Shown: positions 8,096-16,484, counted from the first letter of the stretch. The stretch: DNA of 64,000 nt from Rhodoferax sp. (GCA_030685025.1 JAUXWC010000281.1:62001-126000); one strand, 5' to 3'. Made by a program: numbers and translations. The notes: a model not told the origin generated them from the letters alone.

Positions 8096-9175
8096 CTACG
8101 TCGAAAGTGCGGCGGCGTCCGCCGCGCCATCAAGGTCAAGCGCCAGTTGCTGGGTGTGGGTGAATTCCTTGGCGTACTCGCAATAGACGGCGGCTGACAC
8201 CTTGATCAGTTGCAGCTTGCGCTCGTCCAGGCGCCTGATCGGGCGCGCCGGGCGGCCGCCCCACAGCCAACCGCTTTCCAGCACCTGACCCTGGTTGGTA
8301 GTGGACCCGGCGGCCAACAACACGTCGTCTTGCACCACCGTGCCGGGCGCCACCACGCTGCCCATGCCGACCAACACGCGCGCGCCAATTGTGCAGTCGT
8401 GCAGCAGCACGTTGTGTCCGACGGTGCAGCGGGGGCCCACCACCACCGCGCGTTGCGTGCTGCGCATGATTGAGTTGTCCTGCACGTTGGCGCCGGCCTC
8501 GATCATTACCCCGTGTGTGGCGGCCTCCAGCACGCAGCCAAACCACAGGCTGCTGTCGGCGCCCATGCGCGCCTCGCCTGCGCCCGTCACGGTGGCGGCG
8601 ATGAAGCCCGGCGCGCCGGGGCGTGGCCGCGCCAGCCGCGTGGCCGCTGGCGCGTTGGCTGCGGCGCTCGCCGATGCGCGAGTTTGCTGGTGCAGGGCAG
8701 CCAGTTCGGTCGCCTCAAGCGCGCGCATCGGCACCGCAGGCACCCCTTCACACCAATGGCCGGCAGGCAACACGGCTCTGGAGAAAACCACCGAGCCGCG
8801 CGCCACCACCGAGCCGCTGCCAACCACCGCGCCGTCCAGCACCAGGGCCTGGTCCTGAATCACGCAGTCGTCACCCACGGTGCAGGCATGCACCACCGCA
8901 TTGACGCCGACGCTGACCCGGTGTCCGATGGTGGTGCCGTAAATGGCATGGGCAATGTGCACGGTGCTGTGGGAGCCGAGATGAAACTCGTCGCCCACAT
9001 GGATCACATGCCCATCGCCGCGCAGCACCGCAAAAGGCCCAAGCTCGGCGTTGGCCCCGAGCGTGACGCGGCCCAGCACTGCGCTGCCATGGCCGCTGCG
9101 CCGCAGCGGCCCTTTCAGAACCGGGGCAACCCCTTCATAGGCCACTGTGAACGGGTGATTGGGCAGGGATTTCAT
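8096..9175 (-). CDS. Tandem gamma-carbonic-anhydrase-like (left-handed beta-helix) protein
   Basis: 359-residue protein made of two hexapeptide-repeat domains of the gamma-carbonic anhydrase/PaaY/CaiE type, about residues 20-165 and 190-335. Domain 1 keeps the RGD (interface) motif, the first metal histidine region (STVHIAHA) and the last (VVHAC), but has VGV where VGH is expected. Domain 2 lacks RGD and the first histidine (NSIMRST) but keeps VGH and LLHDC. Zinc in this family binds at subunit interfaces, so a composite site is possible. The gene diverges from the mutase operon with 179 bases between start codons. Whether it is a hydratase, a thioesterase (as PaaY) or structural is unknown. 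Confidence 0.82.
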   Translation of the reverse strand: MKSLPNHPFTVAYEGVAPVLKGPLRRSGHGSAVLGRVTLGANAELGPFAVLRGDGHVIHVGDEFHLGSHSTVHIAHAIYGTTIGHRVSVGVNAVVHACTVGDDCVIQDQALVLDGAVVGSGSVVARGSVVFSRAVLPAGHWCEGVPAVPMRALEATELAALHQQTRASASAAANAPAATRLARPRPGAPGFIAATVTGAGEARMGADSSLWFGCVLEAATHGVMIEAGANVQDNSIMRSTQRAVVVGPRCTVGHNVLLHDCTIGARVLVGMGSVVAPGTVVQDDVLLAAGSTTNQGQVLESGWLWGGRPARPIRRLDERKLQLIKVSAAVYCEYAKEFTHTQQLALDLDGAADAAALST

Positions 9176-9271
9176 CGGATGTCAGGTCCAAGTTCGGATC
9201 AGGGGAGCGTACCAGTTGCCAGCCATCGGCGCGTTGCGCGGTCTGGCCATGGCGTGTGGCCGTGGCGTGTG

Positions 9272-9300
9272 TTGACAACCGCGTACCGCTATCTTATGCT
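9272..9300 (+). promoter_or_regulatory. Sigma-70 type promoter of the hcm-like operon
   Basis: A consensus -35 TTGACA at 9272-9277 and a -10 TATGCT at 9295-9300 are separated by 17 bases. This lies 55 bases before the first start codon of the operon, on the correct strand. Transcript start would be near 9307, at the head of the heptad repeats. Confidence 0.7.
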
Positions 9301-9306
9301 TTAATG

Positions 9307-9334
9307 AATACCGAATACGAAATACGAAATTGGA
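9307..9334 (+). promoter_or_regulatory. Heptad direct repeats between promoter and first gene
   Basis: Four consecutive 7-base units: AATACCG, AATACGA, AATACGA, AATTGGA. Two are identical and two are imperfect. Their position at or just after the expected transcript start suggests an operator, perhaps for the GntR/FCD regulator at the end of the operon. This is inference from location only. Confidence 0.35.
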
Positions 9335-9354
9335 TTAAGAAAAGGAGCTTTACC

Positions 9355-9762
9355 ATGCCCAGCAATATTCGGGTGTTACTCGCCAAAGTCGGTCTGGACG
9401 GCCACGACCGTGGCGTCAAAATCGTGGCGCGTTGTTTGCGCGACGCCGGCATGGATGTGGTCTACACCGGGCTGCACCGTTCGGCCGATGAGGTGGTGAC
9501 GGCGGCGGTGCAGGAGGATGTGGACGTGCTGGGCGTCAGCCTTTTGTCGGGCGCCCACATGACGATCTTCCCCAAAATCATTGCCGGGTTGAAAGCCCGT
9601 GGTGTGGACGACATCATCCTGCTCGGCGGCGGCGTGATGCCCGATGAGGACGTGGTGGCTCTGAAAGCTATGGGCGTGCACGAGGTGTTGCTGCAAGACA
9701 CGCCGCCCAACAAGATCATCGAGACCATCGAGCGCCTGGTTGCGGCGCGCGGCGAGCGTTGA
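9355..9762 (+). CDS. hcmB: B12-binding small subunit of 2-hydroxyisobutyryl-CoA mutase-like enzyme
   Basis: 135-residue cobalamin-binding subunit. The base-off/His-on motif DGHDRG is at residues 15-20 with H17 the cobalt ligand. The later S-L-L-S-G and G-G-G segments line the nucleotide loop of B12. Length matches stand-alone small subunits of heterotetrameric acyl-CoA mutases (IcmB/HcmB) rather than fused MutB. Start ATG 9355 has AAGGAG 7 bases upstream. It is the first gene of the operon and partners the large subunit four genes on (12219-13910). Assignment to Hcm rather than Icm rests on the large subunit. Confidence 0.88.
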   Translation: MPSNIRVLLAKVGLDGHDRGVKIVARCLRDAGMDVVYTGLHRSADEVVTAAVQEDVDVLGVSLLSGAHMTIFPKIIAGLKARGVDDIILLGGGVMPDEDVVALKAMGVHEVLLQDTPPNKIIETIERLVAARGER

Positions 9763-9802
9763 CCGTCTCACACAGACCCCCATCACCCCAAGCGAGGCAG
9801 AC

Positions 9803-11248
9803 ATGAGCGCAATGGAATCCTGGAGTTGGCCGCCACGTTACGACAACAGCTACCGACCGCCACCGCACAGCCGATACTGGTTTACGGTGCGCGAGACCAT
9901 GCCGGCCGACGAGCGCGATCAGGCCATCGTGCAGCGGCTGCGCGAGGTTTGCGATTACGCCTATAACCACTGCGCCTTCTACCGCGACAAGTGGGACCAG
10001 GCCGCCTTTCACCCCAGCCAGGTTCGAAGCCTGGAAGACTTCGAGCGGCGTTGCCCGGTGGTGACCAAGGCCGACCTTCGGCAGGCGCAACACCGCGCGC
10101 CGCCATTTGGTGACTACCTGTGTATTGCCGACGACGACATCCACCACATTCACGGCACCTCCGGCACCACCGGCCGGCCAACCGCGTTTGCCATTGGGCG
10201 CGACGACTGGCAAGCCATCGCCAACGCGCACGCTCGCGTGATGTGGGGCATGGGCATTCGGCCCGGCGACATCGTCTTCGTGGCCGCCATCTTCAGCCTG
10301 TACATGGGCAGTTGGGGCGCGTTGTGCGGCGCCGAACGACTTGGCGCTAAGGCGTTTCCATTTGGCGCGGGCGCGCCGGGCATGTCGTCGCGCGCGGTGC
10401 AGTGGCTGGGCATGATGAAACCACAGGCCTTCTACGGCACGCCTTCCTATGCACTCTACCTGGCCGAGACGGCGGCCAAGGAGGGGTTCAATGCGGCCGA
10501 CTTCGGCCTTGAGCGCATGTTCTTTTCGGGCGAACCAGGGGCCTCGGTGGCGGGCGTGCGCGAGCGCATCATCGACGCCTACCAGGCACAGGTGTTCGAT
10601 TGCGGCTCGATGGCCGAGATGTCGCCGTTCATGAACGTCGCGGCCTCGGCCGAGTCGTCCACCGGCATGTTGTGCTGGCAGGATATCTGCTACACCGAGG
10701 TGTGCGACCCCAAAACCTTCGAACGCGTGCCCTACGGACAACGCGGCACGCCGGTCTACACGCATCTGGAGCGCACCTCGCAACCGATGATCCGGCTGGT
10801 GTCGGGCGACCTGGCGCTTTGGAGCAACGAGCCAACCGCCTGTGGCCGCACCTACCCCAGCCTGCCGCAAGGCATCTTCGGACGCATCGACGACATGATC
10901 ACGATTCGCGGCGAGAACGTCTACCCCAGCGAGATTGATGCCGCGCTCAGCCGCTTGCCCGACTACGGGGGCGAACATCGCATCGTGGTCAGCCGCGCCG
11001 GCCACATGGACGAACTGCTGCTGCAAGTCGAAACCAACGCCGCCTTGAGCGCGCAAGGGCCCGCCGCCATGGAGGCGTTTCGCTTGCAGGTGGCGGCCTC
11101 GGTGCAGACCCTGCTGGGGCTGCGCACCATGGTCGAGGTGTTGCCGCCAGGCACCTACCCGCGCACTGACTTCAAGGCGCGCCGGGTGATTGACGACCGC
11201 GACGTTTTCAAGCAGATGACGCAACGTCTGCACAGCGCCGGCGCATGA
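9803..11248 (+). CDS. Acyl-CoA ligase (phenylacetate-CoA ligase-like), probable 2-hydroxyisobutyrate-CoA ligase
   Basis: AMP-forming ligase of 481 residues from the phenylacetate-CoA ligase branch of the adenylate-forming enzymes. The nucleotide-binding loop is HIHGTSGTTGRPT (about residues 114-126). The hinge and C-terminal parts have GRIDDMITIRGENVYPSEID (about 355-375) and a final RTDFKARR with the likely catalytic lysine. It would activate the free acid to its CoA thioester to supply the mutase. Its stop overlaps the next start (ATGA). Substrate is inferred from operon context; aromatic acids cannot be excluded. Confidence 0.85.
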   Translation: MSAMESWSWPPRYDNSYRPPPHSRYWFTVRETMPADERDQAIVQRLREVCDYAYNHCAFYRDKWDQAAFHPSQVRSLEDFERRCPVVTKADLRQAQHRAPPFGDYLCIADDDIHHIHGTSGTTGRPTAFAIGRDDWQAIANAHARVMWGMGIRPGDIVFVAAIFSLYMGSWGALCGAERLGAKAFPFGAGAPGMSSRAVQWLGMMKPQAFYGTPSYALYLAETAAKEGFNAADFGLERMFFSGEPGASVAGVRERIIDAYQAQVFDCGSMAEMSPFMNVAASAESSTGMLCWQDICYTEVCDPKTFERVPYGQRGTPVYTHLERTSQPMIRLVSGDLALWSNEPTACGRTYPSLPQGIFGRIDDMITIRGENVYPSEIDAALSRLPDYGGEHRIVVSRAGHMDELLLQVETNAALSAQGPAAMEAFRLQVAASVQTLLGLRTMVEVLPPGTYPRTDFKARRVIDDRDVFKQMTQRLHSAGA

Positions 11249-12222
11249 TGGCAAGCCGCGTCCCGTCCGATTCGCTGGTGGCGCCGGCCCTGGCGGGCAA
11301 CAGCGCGGCGATGGCGCGCCTGATGAGCCGCGCCGAGGCCGGCTCGACCGAATGCCGCGCCGCCATGGCCAGCCTGTACGCCAAGGCCGGCCAGGCCCAT
11401 GTGATTGGCATCACCGGCGTGCCGGGCAGCGGCAAGTCAACGCTGGTGGCCACGCTGACACTCAAGTTGCGCGCCAGCGGCAAACGCGTGGGCATCATCG
11501 CGGTCGATCCGTCCAGCCCTTATTCGGGCGGCTCCATCATGGGGGACCGCATTCGCATGTCCGAGTTGGTGCAAGACGTGGGCGTGTTCATCCGCAGCAT
11601 GGCCACGCGTGGTGCGCAAGGCGGCCTGGCGCGGGCCTCGCTGGAGGCGGTCGATGTGCTCGATGCGGCCGGTTTTGACTACGTGCTGATCGAAACCGTC
11701 GGCGTCGGGCAAGCCGAAGTCGAGATCGCGCGCGCCGCGCACACCGTCGTGGTGGTCTCGGCGCCTGGCCTGGGCGACGACATTCAGGCCATCAAGGCCG
11801 GCATCCTGGAGATCGCCGACATCCATGTCGTGAGCAAGTGCGACCGCTCGGACGCCAACCGCACCATCAGCGACCTCAAGACCATGCTGACGATGGGCCT
11901 GTCACTGAGCCCCGGCCATGACTGGCAGGCGCCGGTGGTGCCCATCAGCTCGGTCAACGGCGAGGGGTTTGAGCCATTGATCGAGTGCCTGCAACGCCAT
12001 GGCCGCTTCATGCGCACGTCTGAGGCGGGCCAGGCGCGGGTGCGCCGCATCGCTGAATTCCGCATGCTCAAAACCGCCGAAGACCTGCTGCACCAACGTT
12101 TTCTGGCGACCCGCCAGGGCGCGCTGGCCGCCGTTTCCAGCCAGTTGGCGCAACGCCTCATCTCGCCTTACCAGGCCGCCGAGCGTTTGCTCGCCGGCAT
12201 CAACCTCGAAGGAACCCCATGA
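11245..12222 (+). CDS. meaB: MeaB/ArgK-type GTPase, mutase chaperone
   Basis: G3E P-loop GTPase of 325 residues that loads and protects the B12 cofactor of acyl-CoA mutases. Walker A is GVPGSGKST at 58-66. Switch and Mg motifs DPSSPYSGGSIMGDRIRM and ETVGVGQ(A)E follow as in MeaB. The G4 base-recognition motif, usually NKAD, reads SKCD here. It overlaps its neighbours at both ends by ATGA, so translation is coupled to ligase and mutase. Sits between the two mutase subunits' genes, the expected place for a dedicated chaperone. Confidence 0.92.
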   Translation: MMASRVPSDSLVAPALAGNSAAMARLMSRAEAGSTECRAAMASLYAKAGQAHVIGITGVPGSGKSTLVATLTLKLRASGKRVGIIAVDPSSPYSGGSIMGDRIRMSELVQDVGVFIRSMATRGAQGGLARASLEAVDVLDAAGFDYVLIETVGVGQAEVEIARAAHTVVVVSAPGLGDDIQAIKAGILEIADIHVVSKCDRSDANRTISDLKTMLTMGLSLSPGHDWQAPVVPISSVNGEGFEPLIECLQRHGRFMRTSEAGQARVRRIAEFRMLKTAEDLLHQRFLATRQGALAAVSSQLAQRLISPYQAAERLLAGINLEGTP

Positions 12223-13910
12223 ACACGTCCGCCACCGGCATCAACCATTCGACCCTGCAGGCCCAGGTGCAGGATTGGGAAGACACCGAAGTCGCCGCCT
12301 TCCTCGCGAAACAAAAAGAGAAGAAGGACCAGTTCTTCACCTACGGCGGCCTGCCGCTCAAGCGCACTTACACCGCGGCGGACCTCCCCGACGGCGCGCC
12401 CGACGAGATTGGTTTGCCGGGGCGTTACCCGTTTACGCGTGGCCCCTACCCCACGATGTACCGCAGCCGAACCTGGACGATGCGCCAGATTGCCGGTTTT
12501 GGCACCGGTGAGGACACCAACCGGCGCTTCAAGTACCTGATTGCGCAGGGGCAAACCGGCCTATCGACCGATTTCGATATGCCCACGCTGATGGGTTATG
12601 ACTCGGACCACGCGATGTCCGAAGGCGAGGTGGGGCGCGAGGGCGTGGCGATTGACACCTTGGCCGACATGGCGGCGCTGCTCGACGGCATTGATCTGGA
12701 GAACATCTCGGTCTCGCTGACCATCAACCCGTCGGCCTGGATTTTGCTGGCGATGTACGTGGAGTTGGCGCAGCAGCGCGGCTACGACCTGCACAAACTC
12801 TCGGGCACGATTCAGGCCGATATCCTCAAGGAGTACATGGCGCAAAAGGAGTACATCTTCCCGATTGCGCCCTCAGTGCGCATCGTGCGCGACTGCATCA
12901 CTTTTTGCGCCGAGCACATGCGCCGGTACAACCCGATCAACGTCTCGGGTTACCACATTTCGGAAGCCGGCTCGTCGCCGTTGCACGAAATCGCCTTCAC
13001 CATGTGCAACCTGATCACCTATGTGGAGGAGGTCACCAAAACTGGCATGCCCGTTGACGCGTTCGCCCCGCGTCTGGCATTTTTCTTTGTGAGCCAGACC
13101 GACTTCTTCGAGGAGATCGCCAAGTTCAGGGCGGCGCGGCGGGTTTACGCCAAGATCATGCGCGAGCGTTTTGGCGCGCAAAACCCGGAGTCGATGCGCC
13201 TGCGCTTTCACTGCCAGACGGCCGCCGCCACGTTGACCAAGCCGCAGTACAAGATCAACATCGTGCGCACCGCCGTCCAGGCGCTGGCGGCGGTGCTGGG
13301 CGGGGCGCAAAGCCTGCATACCAATGGCATGGACGAGGCGTTCTCGATACCGACCGAAGAAGCCATGAAAATCTCACTGCGCACGCAGCAAATTCTGGCC
13401 GAGGAAGCACACGTGACCGAGGTGGTGGACCCGGTGGGCGGTTCCTACTATGTGGAGCACCTGACCAACGAATACGAACGGCGCATCTTTCAGATCATTG
13501 ACGAAGTGGACCAACACGGCGGCACCATCAAGTTGATCGAGGAGGGCTGGTTTCAGCGCCATATCGCCGACTTCTCATACGAGCAGGCGCTGAAGAAGCA
13601 GAGCGGCGAAAAACCGGTGATTGGCGTCAACCTGTTTCACGAGCCGGATGAAAAGCAAGACCTCGAAACCCACCCGCACGACCCCACCGCCGAGCAGCGC
13701 CAGATTGAGCGGTTGCGCCGCGTGCGCCGCGAGCGCGACAGCACCCTGGTCAACGTGTTATTGAACGAATTGGTCGCGGTGGCCAAGGACGACACGCAGA
13801 ACATCATGCCGGTGACGATCCGGCTGGTGCGCGCCGGCGCCAGCATGGGTGACATCGTGGAACGCCTCAAGACCGTCTGGGGCACCTACCGCGAAGTGCC
13901 GGTGTTCTGA
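12219..13910 (+). CDS. hcmA: 2-hydroxyisobutyryl-CoA mutase, large subunit
   Basis: Substrate-binding TIM-barrel subunit of a B12-dependent acyl-CoA mutase, 563 residues, without the fused B12 domain. Family motifs include YPTMYRSRTWTMRQ (77-90) and the FDMPTLMGYDSDH segment. The specificity positions read I91 (in RQIAGFG) and D118 (in LSTDFD). Methylmalonyl-CoA mutase has Tyr and isobutyryl-CoA mutase Phe at the first site, while Ile and Asp at these two sites mark Aquincola HcmA (I90/D117 there). It would interconvert 2-hydroxyisobutyryl-CoA and 3-hydroxybutyryl-CoA. ATGA overlap with meaB; 2 bases before the ThDP gene. Confidence 0.88.
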   Translation: MNTSATGINHSTLQAQVQDWEDTEVAAFLAKQKEKKDQFFTYGGLPLKRTYTAADLPDGAPDEIGLPGRYPFTRGPYPTMYRSRTWTMRQIAGFGTGEDTNRRFKYLIAQGQTGLSTDFDMPTLMGYDSDHAMSEGEVGREGVAIDTLADMAALLDGIDLENISVSLTINPSAWILLAMYVELAQQRGYDLHKLSGTIQADILKEYMAQKEYIFPIAPSVRIVRDCITFCAEHMRRYNPINVSGYHISEAGSSPLHEIAFTMCNLITYVEEVTKTGMPVDAFAPRLAFFFVSQTDFFEEIAKFRAARRVYAKIMRERFGAQNPESMRLRFHCQTAAATLTKPQYKINIVRTAVQALAAVLGGAQSLHTNGMDEAFSIPTEEAMKISLRTQQILAEEAHVTEVVDPVGGSYYVEHLTNEYERRIFQIIDEVDQHGGTIKLIEEGWFQRHIADFSYEQALKKQSGEKPVIGVNLFHEPDEKQDLETHPHDPTAEQRQIERLRRVRRERDSTLVNVLLNELVAVAKDDTQNIMPVTIRLVRAGASMGDIVERLKTVWGTYREVPVF

Positions 13911-13912
13911 CC

Positions 13913-15694
13913 ATGGCCGCGCCGCACCCCGCGCCGTACCCCGCGCCAGAGCGCTGCGCCGCGCAGCCGGGCCCTGACGATCACGGCGGCGACGACAGCG
14001 TCGCCGCCGTGATCGTGCGTTTCCTGCTGGCGCAGGGCGTGACCCGGCTGTTCACTTTGTGCGGCGGGCACATCATGCCGATCTTCATGGGTGCGGCGCG
14101 TGCCGGCTTGCGCCTGATCGACGTGCGCGACGAACGCGCCGCCGTCTATATGGCGCACGCCCATTCGGAACTGACCGGCGAACTGGGGGTGGCGCTGGTC
14201 ACGGCCGGTCCGGGTGTCACCAACGCTATCACCGGTATCGCCAACGCCCACGTTGCCCGGGCGTCGGTGCTGGTGTTGTCGGGCACGCCGGCGCAGCCAC
14301 AGGACAACCGCGGCGCGTTGCAAGACCTGCCCCACACCGAGCTGGTGCGGCCGATCACGCGTTACGCACGCACGGTGCGCGCGCCCGCGCTGGTGCTGCA
14401 AGAGTTGGGCGAAGCGCTGGCGCGCGCGCGTGGCCAGGGCGGCGACCCCGGCCCGGTGTACCTGGACTTTCCAGTTGACGTGTTGCGCGCGCAGGTGCCA
14501 CGCGTGACGCAGTTGGCCGAACACTTTGCGCCACGCAGCGCAAGCCCGCTGCTGCCCGACCCGGCGGGTGTTGAGCGGGCGGTGGAACTGCTTTGGTCGG
14601 CGCGGCGACCACTCGTCATCAGCGGGCGCGGCGCACGGGGCGCTGGCGCGCTGCTGTGCCAACTGTTGGAGCGTTGTGGCGCGCTGTACCTCGACACTGG
14701 CGAAAGCCGGGGCCTGGTGAGCGACACCCACCCGGCGGTGGTGGCGGCGATGCGCGCCCGCGCCATGGGCGAGGCCGACCTGGTGCTCACGCTCGGGCGG
14801 CGGCTTGATTTTCAGCTCGCCTACGGTTCACCCGCCGTATTTGGCGAGGCCCGTTTTATCCGCATCGCCGACGCCCCGTCGGAACTGCGCGACAACCGCC
14901 GCGCCTCGGTGGAGCTGTTCGCCCAGCCAGCGGCGGCCTTGGCGGCGATGCTCGCCGCCGCCGGCGACCGGCCGAGCGCGGTTGACCGCGAGTGGGCCGT
15001 CGGGCTGCGGCGCGGGCATGAACAACGCGTCGACAAACTGCGCCGCGCCATGCAAACCGCCGAGCCCGACGAACAGGGCCGCATGCACCCCAACCGGCTG
15101 CTGGCCGCGCTCCAGCAACACCTCAGCCCAGACGCCGTGCTGGTGGCCGACGGCGGCGACTTTCTCAGCTTTGCGCGAGTCGGGTTGTCGACCTCAACCT
15201 ATCTGGACCCTGGCGCGCTGGGTTGCATTGGCGTGGGCACCGCTTTCGGCGTCGCCGCCAGCCTGGCCTTTCCAGGGCGCCAGGTGGTGGTGGCAACGGG
15301 CGATGGCGCCTTTGGCTTCAACGCGATGGAGATCGACACCGCAGTGCGGCATCAGGCCAAGCTGTTGATCGTGGTGGCCAACAACGGCGCCTGGCAAATC
15401 GAGGTCAATGACCAGACCGACCGCTACCAGCAGGTGGTGGCCACGCGTTTGCAGTTCGCCGACCACGCCGCCATGGCCCGAGCGTTTGGCATGTTTGGCC
15501 AACGGGTCGAGCGCATCGAGCAGCTTGACGCTGCCCTGGCCACCGCGATGCAGAACTTGCCGGCCTTGCTTGATGTGGTGGTGAGCACCCAGGCGCGATC
15601 CGCCGACAGCCTCTGCGGCCTGGCCCGCGTGCCGGACTTGCAGGCGGTGGACGCATGGGACAATGCCGAACGCAACTGGCGCCAAGCCGGCTGA
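13913..15694 (+). CDS. Thiamine-diphosphate enzyme, candidate 2-hydroxyacyl-CoA lyase
   Basis: 593-residue ThDP enzyme of the acetolactate synthase/oxalyl-CoA decarboxylase superfamily. The catalytic glutamate is E76 (RDERAAVYMA). The ThDP/Mg motif runs from GDG 463-465 to NN 490-491. The sequence after NN, GAWQIEVND, carries E497. The first 26 residues are a Pro/Ala-rich tail; a GTG at 14009 is an alternative start close to the usual N terminus. An actinobacterial lyase of this superfamily cleaves 2-hydroxyisobutyryl-CoA to acetone and formyl-CoA, so the same role is plausible here. Oxalyl-CoA decarboxylase or a carboligase are the main alternatives. It follows hcmA by 2 bases. Confidence 0.75.
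   Translation: MAAPHPAPYPAPERCAAQPGPDDHGGDDSVAAVIVRFLLAQGVTRLFTLCGGHIMPIFMGAARAGLRLIDVRDERAAVYMAHAHSELTGELGVALVTAGPGVTNAITGIANAHVARASVLVLSGTPAQPQDNRGALQDLPHTELVRPITRYARTVRAPALVLQELGEALARARGQGGDPGPVYLDFPVDVLRAQVPRVTQLAEHFAPRSASPLLPDPAGVERAVELLWSARRPLVISGRGARGAGALLCQLLERCGALYLDTGESRGLVSDTHPAVVAAMRARAMGEADLVLTLGRRLDFQLAYGSPAVFGEARFIRIADAPSELRDNRRASVELFAQPAAALAAMLAAAGDRPSAVDREWAVGLRRGHEQRVDKLRRAMQTAEPDEQGRMHPNRLLAALQQHLSPDAVLVADGGDFLSFARVGLSTSTYLDPGALGCIGVGTAFGVAASLAFPGRQVVVATGDGAFGFNAMEIDTAVRHQAKLLIVVANNGAWQIEVNDQTDRYQQVVATRLQFADHAAMARAFGMFGQRVERIEQLDAALATAMQNLPALLDVVVSTQARSADSLCGLARVPDLQAVDAWDNAERNWRQAG
13979..14014 (+). other. Strong 15-bp stem-loop at the 5' end of the ThDP gene
   Basis: GATCACGGCGGCGAC (13979-13993) is exactly complementary to GTCGCCGCCGTGATC (14000-14014), with a 6-base loop GACAGC. 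It lies 66 bases into the ThDP gene, right after the hcmA stop. No T-run follows, so it is not a standard terminator; it could affect mRNA processing or translation. Confidence 0.6.
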
Positions 15695-15758
15695 CCAACC
15701 AGGCATGCGCCAGCCGACACCACCGGCCCGGCGCCGCCCATTGAATCCGATCCACAGC

Positions 15759-16484
15759 ATGGCCCTCGACCAGACAGCAATTCAAGCGGTCGCGCAGGCC
15801 GCCATCCATTCCGCCGACTTCGGCCGCCGGATCACCGTTCCCCCGGTCATGCCCTCGTTATACGAGCAGGTCTACGCGTCGATTCTGGAGGCGATTTGTG
15901 GCGGCCTGTTGCGTCCTGGCGACCGCATCAACCAGGACGATCTGGCGCAGAGCCTCAACGTCTCGCGCCAGCCGGTGACCCAGGCGTTGACGGTGCTCAA
16001 GACACAAGACTTTGTGCAAGACACGGGCCGACGCGGCCTGGTGGTGGCACCGCTGCGCAAGGGCTTTTTTGAGGCGTTGTACCAACTGCGTGAATCGCTC
16101 GACCCAATGGCCGCCAAGCTGGCCGCGCGCCACACCACCGCGCTGGCCCGCGCGGCCGGCCTACAGTTGCTGCAACAAGGCCGCGCAGCGGTGCAGGACG
16201 GCTCGGTCGCGGCGCTGACCAGCGCCGACATGGCGTTTCACATGTGGATTTATGAGCAGGCCGGCAACCCGCTGCTGGCGGAGACCTTGAAGCTGTACTG
16301 GCACCACCTGCGTCGCGCGATGGTGGCGGTGGTGGCGCCATCTCTGGACCGATCCAGCGTCTGGGATGAACACGAGGGCATCCTCAGCGCGGTGCTCAGT
16401 GGTGACGAGACGTTGGCCGAGACCTTGTCACAGCAGCACATTCAAGGCGCCACGCGGCGGGTGGTGTCCACGCTGTCGGCATAG
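15759..16484 (+). CDS. GntR family regulator with FCD ligand domain
   Basis: Transcription factor with an N-terminal winged helix (LYEQVYASILEAICGGLLRPGDRI, then LAQSLNVSRQPVTQAL recognition helix) and a C-terminal all-helical FCD domain. The FCD metal/ligand residues D...H (SADMAFHMWIY) and HH/H further on are present. Start ATG 15759 gives 241 residues, normal for FCD regulators. Upstream ATGs at 15705 and 15663 would add unstructured residues, the latter overlapping the ThDP gene. As the last gene in the same direction it is the likely local regulator of the operon; effector unknown. Confidence 0.85.
   Translation: MALDQTAIQAVAQAAIHSADFGRRITVPPVMPSLYEQVYASILEAICGGLLRPGDRINQDDLAQSLNVSRQPVTQALTVLKTQDFVQDTGRRGLVVAPLRKGFFEALYQLRESLDPMAAKLAARHTTALARAAGLQLLQQGRAAVQDGSVAALTSADMAFHMWIYEQAGNPLLAETLKLYWHHLRRAMVAVVAPSLDRSSVWDEHEGILSAVLSGDETLAETLSQQHIQGATRRVVSTLSA

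Noticed and set aside
9716..11254. 512-codon open frame on the minus strand opposite the acyl-CoA ligase
   Set aside because: Shadow; Arg/His/Gly-rich with no motif, while the plus-strand ligase has all its motifs.
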